The notes: a model not told the origin generated them from the sequence alone. A stretch of DNA of 6,542 nucleotides from Deltaproteobacteria bacterium (GCA_019309815.1 JAFDFO010000122.1:1-6542); one strand, 5' to 3'. Counted from the first letter of the stretch, positions 1 through 6,326 are shown. Program-made: numbers and translations.

Positions 1-1185
1 TTGCTGCTCTGGTTAGGATGTCTTGTCTATATAAATCGTGGGGGTCTTTGCCCCATGGTCACCTCGTATTTTCTTATCATCCCCCCTGTTGTCTTCGCAG
101 TGACATTGCGATGGACCCGCGAAGGGACCAAGAAGGCCTGGTTAAACGGAATCATTCACTTTGTTCCTATCATCCTTCTGGCACTGGTGTGGGCATCTCA
201 ACTGGGCAACTACATGTTTGTCGATATCAGAGACAACCTCCTCTTATCTAATCCCCTGGGAAGAATGATAAATAATTTTTACTATGAATATACCTTCTAC
301 CCTGCAGAGGTCTTTAAGCCCCTGAGTGACAAGACTCTCAAGACGTGCAACCTTGAAGCCATCAAGCAAGAATCCACACACCAGTCTTTGGAGAAGGCCC
401 TACGCAACCATGACTACCTGAACGTAGACACACATAAAGCAGTTGACCTCCACGTCGCGCAGGAGGGTAAAGAGCTTCTCTTGCAGAACAAGGGGGCAAC
501 CGTTCTGCGCATCACTCTCCAGGATTTCTTCTCCCGTCCAAGCGAAGTGCTGAGGGAATTTTCCTCCAAGATCGACACATACATTTTCTTTCGTCAGTTC
601 ACCTTTCTCTCCCTTTTGGTTGGATTTCCCGTCGCCTTGTATGTCGTCTTTCAAGCACTGATGTGCGCCGCATTGAGCCTGTTTCTAACCCCAAGAACTT
701 CCTCCGTCATTGCTACAGCCTTTTGTTTTTTGTTCGGCATACTCTTACTCATTCCTGTTCATCTTAGTAAGGCCAAAGAACTTGATGTGCAGAATTTATC
801 AAAAGCTCTAGAATCAGAACGGTGGCAGGACAGGGTTGCAGCCTTGAAAATCATGCAGGACCAGCCAATGGACGTGGCCACCTTCAGGACTTATCAGGAG
901 ATGCGGGCCAGTCCCCATATTGCTGAGCGATACTGGCTGGCAAGGGCTTTAGGAGTCAGCCGGCAATCTGAAACCTATGATGATCTGATCGCCTTTCTGG
1001 ATGACCCGAGTCCAAACGTAGTCTCCATGGCTTTTTATGCCTTGGGCAAGAGGGGGGACCGGAGGGCCATTAAGGAAATCATGACAAGAATCGAAGCGTC
1101 AGACAACTGGTATAACCAATGGTATGCATACAAGGCTTTAAGGAAGCTCGGATGGAAGCAGAACAGGTCCAAACAAAAGCGCTGA
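1..1185 (+). CDS. HEAT-repeat membrane protein, 5' end cut by the window
   Basis: The reading frame is open from the first base with no convincing start or ribosome site, so the gene very probably begins upstream. An internal ATG at 55 is preceded by a run of G but is not compelling. Residue numbers below count from base 1. Hydrophobic segments at about 20-36 and 48-66 are followed by a soluble region (about 70-197), then two more membrane segments (about 199-227 and 234-253). The C-terminus (about 262-385) is helical, with repeats resembling HEAT/PBS-lyase units: RWQDRVAALKIM, ERYWLARALG, PNVVSMAFYALGKRGDRRAI and WYAYKALRKLG. Such repeats usually bind proteins; no catalytic motif is visible. 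The stop lies 34 bp inside the following CPBP protease gene, which suggests a shared transcript and possibly a physical partnership. The function is not recognised; a scaffold or protease adaptor role would be inference. Confidence 0.85.
   Translation: MLLWLGCLVYINRGGLCPMVTSYFLIIPPVVFAVTLRWTREGTKKAWLNGIIHFVPIILLALVWASQLGNYMFVDIRDNLLLSNPLGRMINNFYYEYTFYPAEVFKPLSDKTLKTCNLEAIKQESTHQSLEKALRNHDYLNVDTHKAVDLHVAQEGKELLLQNKGATVLRITLQDFFSRPSEVLREFSSKIDTYIFFRQFTFLSLLVGFPVALYVVFQALMCAALSLFLTPRTSSVIATAFCFLFGILLLIPVHLSKAKELDVQNLSKALESERWQDRVAALKIMQDQPMDVATFRTYQEMRASPHIAERYWLARALGVSRQSETYDDLIAFLDDPSPNVVSMAFYALGKRGDRRAIKEIMTRIEASDNWYNQWYAYKALRKLGWKQNRSKQKR
1141..1144 (+). promoter_or_regulatory. Ribosome binding site that sets the CPBP protease start
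   Basis: The AGGA core (in TTAAGGAAG) lies 7 nt before the ATG at 1152. The in-frame ATG further upstream at 1119 has no purine-rich sequence before it. This favours the 1152 start and places the ribosome site inside the coding end of the upstream gene, as expected for translational coupling. Confidence 0.65.
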
Positions 1186-1796
1186 TCACATCGATTGGAA
1201 TCATCATTGCTGTTGAGTGTGCGATGAGGCTCGTCCTTCCAAAGCAGCCATTTGACTCAATCATAGCCCTGGGTGCGGCCCGTCTCCTTGAAGTCACTCT
1301 GGTAATACTCTTTCTCATGATTTGGGGACAAGGCATATCTTCCATAGGCTTAGTAACATCTGAGATGGTTGCCGGGTTTAAGAAGGGGCTGATCTGGTCA
1401 GTCGGTTTCGGCATCGTCGTCTTGCTTGTTTTTGCCGTATTGTATATGGCCGGTATCAACATAATGGCCCTCATCCACGCCCGCCTGCCAAAAGAGCCGA
1501 GGAATATTGTACTTTTTTTTCTGATCGGTGGAATAGTGGGGCCGATAGCTGAAGAGGTCTTTTTCAGGGGAATACTCTACGGTTTCTTTCGGCGATGGGG
1601 GATGATGGTGGCGCTGACGTTGAGCACACTATTTTTTGTACTGGCTCACTCTATTTCTCACGGAGTCTTCGTGCCACAGGTGGTGGGGGGCATACTCTTT
1701 GCTATCGCCTATGAGATTGAAGGCTCCTTGTTGGTTCCTATCACTATACACATCACAGGAAACATAGCCATCTTCACACTGTCGTTAATGGCATAG
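1152..1796 (+). CDS. CPBP-family intramembrane glutamic endopeptidase
   Basis: A 214-residue polytopic membrane protein of the CPBP (CAAX protease and bacteriocin-processing, ABI) family, whose members cleave substrates within the membrane. All three diagnostic motifs are present: EEVFFRG (E134, E135, R139; EExxxR), FVLAH (F162, H166; FxxxH) and HITGN (H200, N204; HxxxN). The catalytic set is therefore intact. Hydrophobic segments lie at about 9-28, 38-58, 79-101, 118-132, 151-166, 172-188 and 193-212. The start at 1152 is preferred to the in-frame ATG at 1119 because only 1152 has a ribosome site. The gene overlaps the HEAT-repeat membrane protein gene by 34 bp. The substrate is unknown. Family members process prenylated proteins, bacteriocins or sorting-signal proteins, but nothing nearby (no peptide precursor or exosortase) identifies which applies here. 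Confidence 0.92.
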   Translation: MEAEQVQTKALITSIGIIIAVECAMRLVLPKQPFDSIIALGAARLLEVTLVILFLMIWGQGISSIGLVTSEMVAGFKKGLIWSVGFGIVVLLVFAVLYMAGINIMALIHARLPKEPRNIVLFFLIGGIVGPIAEEVFFRGILYGFFRRWGMMVALTLSTLFFVLAHSISHGVFVPQVVGGILFAIAYEIEGSLLVPITIHITGNIAIFTLSLMA

Positions 1797-1840
1797 AAGT
1801 GGCTCTGCATGGAGATACGAGCCCCCGAATCGCTTCCTTT

Positions 1841-2629
1841 CTATGACTTCCCATAGAGCTTCTCTCTACACTCCGGACATATGCTGTGACTGAATTCCGC
1901 TTCGGAATGATCCCGAATATAGGCTTCAAGTTGTGTCCAATAACCCTGGTCATCTCTTATCTTCTTGCAGGATGCACATATTGGCAATAGTCCACTCAGC
2001 GCCTTAACCTCGGCCAGTGCATCTTGAAGTTCCTGCACCAGTTTCTCGCGCTCCTCTTCTGCACGCTTGCGCTTGGTAATGTCACGGTTCGTAGCCCGTC
2101 GTCCGAGCAAATTCCCTTCAGCACCATACACCGGCTGACAAACATGAGCTATCCAACGCTCTTCTCCGCTGTGAGTAATGATGCGAAAGTCCATGGACAG
2201 GCCCTCTTTACTCTCCATCTCTAATTTCAAATGACCCGCAATCAACTTACGATCCTCAGGGTGGCTGATTTTCTCGATTAACCCGGGGTTCTCATGAAAT
2301 TCATCCTGACGATATCCCGTAATCCGTTCACACGACGGCGAAACGTACACGGCCCCCCCGTCGGGCCCGATCCAGTACTCCCAGTCGTAAGAGAAGTCCG
2401 CCACCGTCCGAAAGCGTTCCTCACTCTCCTGCAGGGCCTCTTCCATTCGCTTCCGTTCAGCAATTTCTTCATTGAGATGCTGTGCGTAGACGATGGATTG
2501 TTCGTAAGCAACCCGCAGGCGTCGACTGCTTTCCCGCAGTTCCTCCTCCGTGCGTCTACGCTGAAGGGCTTCCTGTTCCAGTTCCCTGACCCTGTCTTTT
2601 AATTCTTTATGGCTCACTTTGGTAGACAC
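1841..2629 (-). CDS. PAS-domain sensory protein with C-terminal four-cysteine tail and no kinase domain
   Basis: A 262-residue soluble protein. Residues about 5-75 are a charged heptad-rich coiled coil (LKDRVRELEQEALQRRR, EEIAERKRMEEALQESE). Residues about 70-190 form one PAS/PAC domain: ERFRTVADFSYDWEYWIGPD, then SPSCERITGY, then RWIAHVCQPVY and the closing DITKRKRAEEE. After a short helix (190-210) comes a conserved tail, SGLLPICASCKKIRDDQGYW, ending at SICPECREKLYG. It contains two CxxC pairs (C218/C221 and C251/C254), probably a zinc or other metal knuckle. There is no histidine kinase, GGDEF, EAL or DNA-binding domain, so output must be by protein contact or through the Cys tail. The GTG start is chosen for its ribosome site GAGGTG. 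It lies 87 bp downstream of the TIM-barrel/CNB gene on the same strand and may share its transcript. It converges with the CPBP gene, 44 bp apart. Confidence 0.9.
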   Translation of the reverse strand: MSTKVSHKELKDRVRELEQEALQRRRTEEELRESSRRLRVAYEQSIVYAQHLNEEIAERKRMEEALQESEERFRTVADFSYDWEYWIGPDGGAVYVSPSCERITGYRQDEFHENPGLIEKISHPEDRKLIAGHLKLEMESKEGLSMDFRIITHSGEERWIAHVCQPVYGAEGNLLGRRATNRDITKRKRAEEEREKLVQELQDALAEVKALSGLLPICASCKKIRDDQGYWTQLEAYIRDHSEAEFSHSICPECREKLYGKS

Positions 2630-2634
2630 AACAC

Positions 2635-2640
2635 CACCTC
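2635..2640 (-). promoter_or_regulatory. Ribosome binding site supporting the GTG start of the PAS gene
   Basis: On the minus strand the sequence reads GAGGTGGTGTTGTG. The GAGGTG core is 5 nt before the GTG at 2629-2627. No ATG nearby has comparable support, so GTG is taken as the initiator. Confidence 0.6.
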
Positions 2641-2716
2641 ACGACATAACCAAACGGACAAGCCTTTGTGGTCTCTTTGTCAGGCAGAATTCTGATAACA
2701 GCATTCCTTCACTTAT

Positions 2717-5275
2717 TCAAACTGCCCTTGCCTCTCGTTTCACATCCGAGTAGAGCATGTCCAATCGGAGGATATGCCGGAAAAGCGACAAGCAGATAAA
2801 ACCCATCAAACGAAAAGCCAGCTCAGACTTGCTCTCTACAAACTCATTGAAGGTGTCCATGGCAATATAGCCCACTTTGCAGGGCGTAAGGGTCACGATG
2901 CTAGCTGACCTTGGCTTCTTGTCTATCAAAGACATTTCACCAAATATCTCTCCTTTGCCTAACTCTCCAAGGATGATTTCTTTGAATTCCGGAGACGAAC
3001 TGATCACTTTTACCTTCCCGTCCAAAATAAAATAGCCCCCGTCTCCCTTGTCCCCTTCCGAAAAAATGAGTCGATCTGCTTCAAACTCCTTTACTTCATG
3101 ACTAATCCTACTCACCTCATCTTCAGACAGGACAGGAAACAAATCAGACTGTTCTAATTTACCTCCCATCTGAATGTCATCAATATGAGGAACCTCCCGT
3201 TCCTCACGACCGGCAATCAGATGCAAGGCCGAGATTGCAGCCTTATACTTGTCATTCAAGTTTCTCAGTCTGCCCGGCAGAATTTTGAACAGTCTGTAAA
3301 TCAGCTCACGGGCATGAGACTGATTGTCTCTGAACAAGATCTCCAGGGCCTCCCGAGTCAATACCCCCAGCCTTGTCTTCTTACCAGCGGCTCTAATGGT
3401 AGCTGACCTGTTGACGTTATAGAAAAGGCTTATTTCGCCAAATATCTCCCCAGGTCCCAACGATGCTACAAGAGATTCGTCGAGCCACACAGTAACGCTT
3501 CCCTCTTTCACAAAATACATCTCTTGACCAGGCTTGTTTTGCTCGCAGATTACATCTCCGTCTTGGTACACTTTGGCTTGTGAAAAAATCTGATTGAGAT
3601 GCTCGGTGTTAATTGTCGAAAACACAGCTCCACTGATGTTCTGGCAGATCAGGTCAAGCTCGCTCTTCTGTATGACACCTGTTTCACTCTGAATGGGTAG
3701 CAACAGATCGTCAATGTATGTAGTTAGGTCAATTTTGATCTTTTCCGGCATCTTCATAAAGTCTTGCGTTATCCTTTTCGCCTCATCAATTGATAAATGC
3801 TTTTTATCCTGGATCTTTCTGTACACCAGGTATTCTCTCAGGGCCGCGATCCCCTCCATGCCTGCCAGGAACTGGTAGGATCTTTCTTTGATGATCTCCG
3901 GTTCTATGAAGGGGCCTAACTCTGCCAGAGTTAATGTCTCCTTCCCCTTTTCAACAAAACCCTCGTACGTTTCTTCGATAGAACACGACTGAGCCCCATC
4001 AATAGTTGCAATGTCATCGGATGAAAGCGGTTGGATTTGTTCGGCAACGGCATCAAAGTGATGCCCCATGCTTCTCAAGAGTTTGATGATGACTGCATTG
4101 TTTATCCCCCGACCCGAGACGTTCCCGTGTACATCGGCACTGTGTGCCGGCGGGCTGAAAAGTAAATCGCCGTAATTGTCAGTCGCATGAAGGCGAAAAT
4201 AGAGGCTGTTGTCCCGGCAAAACTTACCAATTCTCTCTGAAGCCACTAAGGGGTCTTCGCCCTCTATGTTGAAGTGACCTACATCCAAAGTAATTCCAAA
4301 ATTTCTCTCCCTCACTTCCTTGGGGAGGGCGTTGTAGACTTCCTCTATGCAGCCAATAAAGACATCGGACGTTTGTCTTACGTTGGCCGGATAGTTCTCA
4401 AGAGTGACCCTCACATCGCTTCCCGCTGCCTGCTCGGTTAACTTCACTAACGCTCCTAATTTAGAAGGATCAATCAGGTGAACCACGACAGAACCCGCTC
4501 CAATGTCCTTTGCTAACTCAACAGTTTCATACATCACATTGAGACATTGTGCAGGGTCAAAAAATCGCTGTTTTCCTCTTGCAGGATCTGGCGAGGGAGT
4601 ATAGGGGCCAACGATTGGTGTGTGAACATCAATCTTGACGCCGCTTTTCTGACAGGCTTCTCTTATCTCTTCTCGCTTTTCTTTGCTCAGTTCCTCCGGA
4701 AGCAGCGTTGTACAGTTAAATGGATGGAAATCAATACTTAGCTCAATACCTTCAATATTCTGGTCTTTCGCTTTTTCTAATAACAGTACTGGATCAAAGA
4801 TGTTACTTTCCCAAAATGTTGTAACCCGGACGCGTTTGGGGTTCTTCAACTCGCTCCAAGTGTCAGTGTTTGCCCTGTGCTTTAGGAAATGGCTCTCATA
4901 TCGTCTGGCGAACTCCATGATCGAAGAGTCACGCGCCTCCGACTGACCCTCATCGTAGAAGAGGAAATAAGGCGAATGTTCATACAACCAACAGGCCTTC
5001 ACGAAGAAAAACGGCGATTCAATAAGCCTTTTGAGTGGCGCCCCTTCGTCTTTTGTCTTGGCAAGCGCCAGCAAATGGGAGAGTGTGGCTGGGGAGATAT
5101 CGTAGCCGTATTTGACGCTGGATTTATGTTCGGCTAGCATCGAAGTAACTGCATCCGCCTCAAGGCCCATGGTACATAGCAGGCTGCGACTTCTTCGGCA
5201 GTAGAAATCGTCGTCCTCCAGACTTTCATCCAAGGCTTTGTTGACGGCTACTCTGCTATCCTCTTTAGTAGGCAT
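2717..5275 (-). CDS. Fusion protein: endonuclease IV / sugar-isomerase-like TIM barrel plus two cyclic-nucleotide-binding domains
   Basis: An 852-residue soluble protein with no signal peptide. Residues 1-145 are a mainly helical region not recognised. Residues about 148-425 are a xylose-isomerase-like/AP endonuclease 2 TIM barrel: IEGIELSIDFH, KIDVHTP, VVVHLID, VTLENYP, GITLDVGHFNIEG, YFRLHATDNYGD, SADVHGNVSGRGIN, AVAEQIQP. Likely metal ligands are H218, H266, E293, D331, H334, H363, D381, H383 and E412, matching in order the nine trinuclear zinc ligands of endonuclease IV. Residues about 426-550 are a helical linker. CNB domains lie at about 553-665 (phosphate-binding cassette FGEISLFYNVNRSATI, E614 and R623) and 707-825 (FGEMSLIDKKPRSASI, E780 and R789). 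Both keep the Glu and Arg that bind cyclic nucleotide. The natural reading is a metal-dependent hydrolase or isomerase controlled by cAMP/cGMP; the substrate is unknown. The ATG has only a weak ribosome site (ACGGAAC). The PAS gene follows by 87 bp. Confidence 0.93.
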   Translation of the reverse strand: MPTKEDSRVAVNKALDESLEDDDFYCRRSRSLLCTMGLEADAVTSMLAEHKSSVKYGYDISPATLSHLLALAKTKDEGAPLKRLIESPFFFVKACWLYEHSPYFLFYDEGQSEARDSSIMEFARRYESHFLKHRANTDTWSELKNPKRVRVTTFWESNIFDPVLLLEKAKDQNIEGIELSIDFHPFNCTTLLPEELSKEKREEIREACQKSGVKIDVHTPIVGPYTPSPDPARGKQRFFDPAQCLNVMYETVELAKDIGAGSVVVHLIDPSKLGALVKLTEQAAGSDVRVTLENYPANVRQTSDVFIGCIEEVYNALPKEVRERNFGITLDVGHFNIEGEDPLVASERIGKFCRDNSLYFRLHATDNYGDLLFSPPAHSADVHGNVSGRGINNAVIIKLLRSMGHHFDAVAEQIQPLSSDDIATIDGAQSCSIEETYEGFVEKGKETLTLAELGPFIEPEIIKERSYQFLAGMEGIAALREYLVYRKIQDKKHLSIDEAKRITQDFMKMPEKIKIDLTTYIDDLLLPIQSETGVIQKSELDLICQNISGAVFSTINTEHLNQIFSQAKVYQDGDVICEQNKPGQEMYFVKEGSVTVWLDESLVASLGPGEIFGEISLFYNVNRSATIRAAGKKTRLGVLTREALEILFRDNQSHARELIYRLFKILPGRLRNLNDKYKAAISALHLIAGREEREVPHIDDIQMGGKLEQSDLFPVLSEDEVSRISHEVKEFEADRLIFSEGDKGDGGYFILDGKVKVISSSPEFKEIILGELGKGEIFGEMSLIDKKPRSASIVTLTPCKVGYIAMDTFNEFVESKSELAFRLMGFICLSLFRHILRLDMLYSDVKREARAV

Positions 5276-5360
5276 GTTCCGTATGTGCCTTATCGGTCAT
5301 GAATACACTGCCCGAAGCATATGTGGGATTTCTCTCTTCGAATAAACGTTTGCGGAATTA

Positions 5361-5390
5361 AATATAGGTAAGGACTTGCTTTTGTGTCAA
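5361..5390 (-). promoter_or_regulatory. Sigma70-type promoter for the TIM-CNB/PAS unit
   Basis: On the minus strand a perfect -35 TTGACA (5390-5385) is followed by an 18-nt spacer and a -10 TATATT (5366-5361; 5 of 6 to TATAAT). The predicted transcript would start near 5354 and carry a leader of about 80 nt before the ATG at 5275. No operator could be identified with confidence. Confidence 0.55.
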
Positions 5391-5431
5391 GGAGAAAACC
5401 CCCACACGTTGCGGCAAATGGGTACACTCCA

Positions 5432-5449
5432 CCGCCACTTTCAGGGCGG
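5432..5449. repeat. Short GC-rich inverted repeat
   Basis: CCGCC (5432-5436) pairs with GGCGG (5445-5449) around an 8-nt loop. It lies upstream of both candidate promoters' transcribed regions, so it could be an operator-like or structural DNA element. Five GC pairs can arise by chance in this GC-rich patch. Confidence 0.25.
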
Positions 5450-5454
5450 GGGCA

Positions 5455-5493
5455 ACGGCCTGGCCAAAGAGTTGCGGCGAGGGCCGTCTTTTT
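5455..5493 (+). terminator. Possible plus-strand hairpin plus T-tract
   Basis: ACGGCC (5455-5460) pairs with GGCCGT (5482-5487), with a further T-G wobble inside, and the sequence continues TCTTTTT. The loop of about 20 nt is long but could itself fold. The form is terminator-like, yet no plus-strand gene lies upstream. It would only make sense for an uncharacterised small RNA, or as an insulator against read-through. Alternatively GCAAC (5452-5456) can pair with GTTGC (5471-5475), competing with this fold. Confidence 0.25.
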
Positions 5494-5501
5494 GCTATAA
5501 A
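5472..5501 (+). promoter_or_regulatory. Candidate promoter for yjbQ
   Basis: An extended -10 TGCTATAAA (hexamer TATAAA at 5496-5501) lies 18 nt after a poor -35, TTGCGG (5472-5477; 3 of 6). The leader to the ATG at 5583 would be about 75 nt. The extended -10 could partly compensate for the weak -35. This is the best plus-strand candidate in the intergenic region but remains tentative. Confidence 0.35.
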
Positions 5502-5582
5502 TGACGAACGAAGACTTCAGGCCATGGAAGTGACGCAACAGCAAGTTAAGTACGGATAATGTCATAAGGAGGACAAACAAAG

Positions 5583-5999
5583 ATGAAAAGTTACCGGAAA
5601 GAACTGTGGTTCAACGTACCCGCGAGAAGGGCCTTTATCAATATTACCCCCCAGGTTGAAGAATGCCTCACAGAAAGTGGAGTCGCGGAAGGATTTGTGC
5701 TTGTAAACGCTATGCATATTACGGCTTCTGTGTTCATAAATGATGATGAATCCGGACTTCACCACGATTACGATGTGTGGCTCGAAAAGCTTGCCCCTCA
5801 TGAACCGGTTTCTCAGTATCGTCATAATGTTGGGGAGGACAACGCCGATGCCCACATGAAGAGACAGGTTATGGGTCGTGAGGTGGTAGTTGCAGTAACA
5901 GGTGGGAGGCTCGATTTTGGGACCTGGGAACAGATCTTCTATGGAGAGTTTGACGGTCGAAGGAAAAAGAGGGCCCTGGTGAAGATTATTGGTGAATGA
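5583..5999 (+). CDS. yjbQ: UPF0047/YjbQ family protein (secondary thiamine-phosphate synthase type)
   Basis: A 138-residue cytoplasmic protein, the usual full length for UPF0047 (YjbQ). E. coli YjbQ was reported to have a low-level thiamine-phosphate synthase activity that can partly replace ThiE; the true physiological role is unsettled. Family blocks are visible in order: HITASVFINDDESG (H45 onward, the position of the usual HTSA), HHDYDVWLEKLAPH (H60, H61, H73), YRHNVGEDNADAHMK (H81, H91), GRLDFGTWEQIF (108-119) and the closing ALVKIIGE. The histidines form the conserved putative metal-binding site and all are kept. The start is supported by AAGGAGG at 5566-5572, 10 nt before the ATG. The gene appears monocistronic: it is divergent from the TIM-CNB gene and followed by about 420 bp without a gene. 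No thiamine biosynthesis gene or TPP riboswitch is seen nearby. Confidence 0.92.
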   Translation: MKSYRKELWFNVPARRAFINITPQVEECLTESGVAEGFVLVNAMHITASVFINDDESGLHHDYDVWLEKLAPHEPVSQYRHNVGEDNADAHMKRQVMGREVVVAVTGGRLDFGTWEQIFYGEFDGRRKKRALVKIIGE

Positions 6000-6101
6000 A
6001 ATCCAATAATCCCAGCACATGATTGACTGACACTGGATCGCCAGACGCACATTCCCCTTGCCCGGATCCACCGTCTGTCAGGTTTGCCGGAGATTCGCGG
6101 C

Positions 6102-6142
6102 GGTGGGTGCGCCGACGTACTAAGGTACTTCAAGTGCCCACC
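6102..6142. repeat. Nested inverted repeat (possible RNA stem-loop)
   Basis: GGTGGG (6102-6107) pairs with CCCACC (6137-6142). Within it, GTAC (6117-6120) pairs with GTAC (6125-6128) around a TAAG loop, with unpaired segments between the two stems. No T-tract follows, so it is not a standard terminator on either strand. Confidence 0.35.
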
Positions 6143-6288
6143 AACAAAGAAGATCCGGTGAAATCGGCAGACCCGAAGGGCCATACTGCTTTCAAGGCGT
6201 TAGCCGCAAAAAACGAAGGAAAGAATAGCCTATCAACTAACTCGGCAAGGTGACAGATTTCGACAGCCCCGCTCTGAGACAACCCGTT

Positions 6289-6326
6289 GCAATGGTATCG
6301 ATATATTGTTGCTGCTTCGTTTTTTT
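6289..6326 (+). terminator. Possible hairpin terminator or leader hairpin upstream of the prepilin gene
   Basis: GCAATGGTAT (6289-6298) can pair with ATATTGTTGC (6303-6312) around a CGAT loop, giving ten pairs of which three are G-U. Seven T (6320-6326) follow after a 7-nt gap. The G-U pairs make the hairpin specific to the plus-strand RNA. It has low GC and a gap before the T run, so it would be a weak terminator; it could instead be part of a leader RNA. Confidence 0.3.

Larger units (their letters stand above)
5276..5582. other. Divergent intergenic control region between the TIM-CNB gene and yjbQ
   Basis: This 307-bp stretch separates two divergent genes. It contains a strong-looking minus-strand promoter (5361-5390), a weaker plus-strand promoter (5472-5501), GC-rich hairpins (5432-5449 and 5455-5487) and the ribosome site AAGGAGG (5566-5572) for yjbQ. 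The 8-mer GTTGCGGC occurs twice (starting 5408 and 5471) and a related GTTTGCGG starts near 5348. A minus-strand open frame across the region is low-complexity and lacks any family signature, so no protein gene is called. Confidence 0.6.

Noticed and set aside
1119..1151. Longer start for the CPBP protease at ATG 1119
   Set aside because: No ribosome site precedes it, and the extra 11 residues (MVCIQGFKEAR) are simply the upstream HEAT gene read in another frame.
1797..1840. Bidirectional terminator between the converging CPBP and PAS genes
   Set aside because: No inverted repeat followed by a T-tract is visible in these 44 bases; termination may be Rho-dependent or lie within the facing gene.
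5381..5412. CRP/FNR-like palindrome (GTGT...CACAC) near the TIM-CNB promoter
   Set aside because: The half-sites are only four to five bases with spacing far from the TGTGA-N6-TCACA pattern, so autoregulation through cAMP-CRP cannot be supported.
5290..5580. Minus-strand open frame of 96 codons in the divergent intergenic region
   Set aside because: Its start overlaps the yjbQ ribosome site, it covers the likely TIM-CNB promoter, and the translated sequence has no family signature. It reads like non-coding DNA.
6023..6253. Plus-strand open frame of 76 codons between yjbQ and the prepilin gene
   Set aside because: It has a TTG start without a ribosome site, Pro/Ser/Arg-rich composition and no recognisable motif, and it crosses inverted repeats.
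6140..6260. c-di-GMP (GEMM) riboswitch, expected in some pilin leaders
   Set aside because: The conserved GCAAACC and GACGCAAAGCC blocks and the tetraloop/receptor layout could not be found; GCCGCAAAAAACG is only a superficial resemblance.
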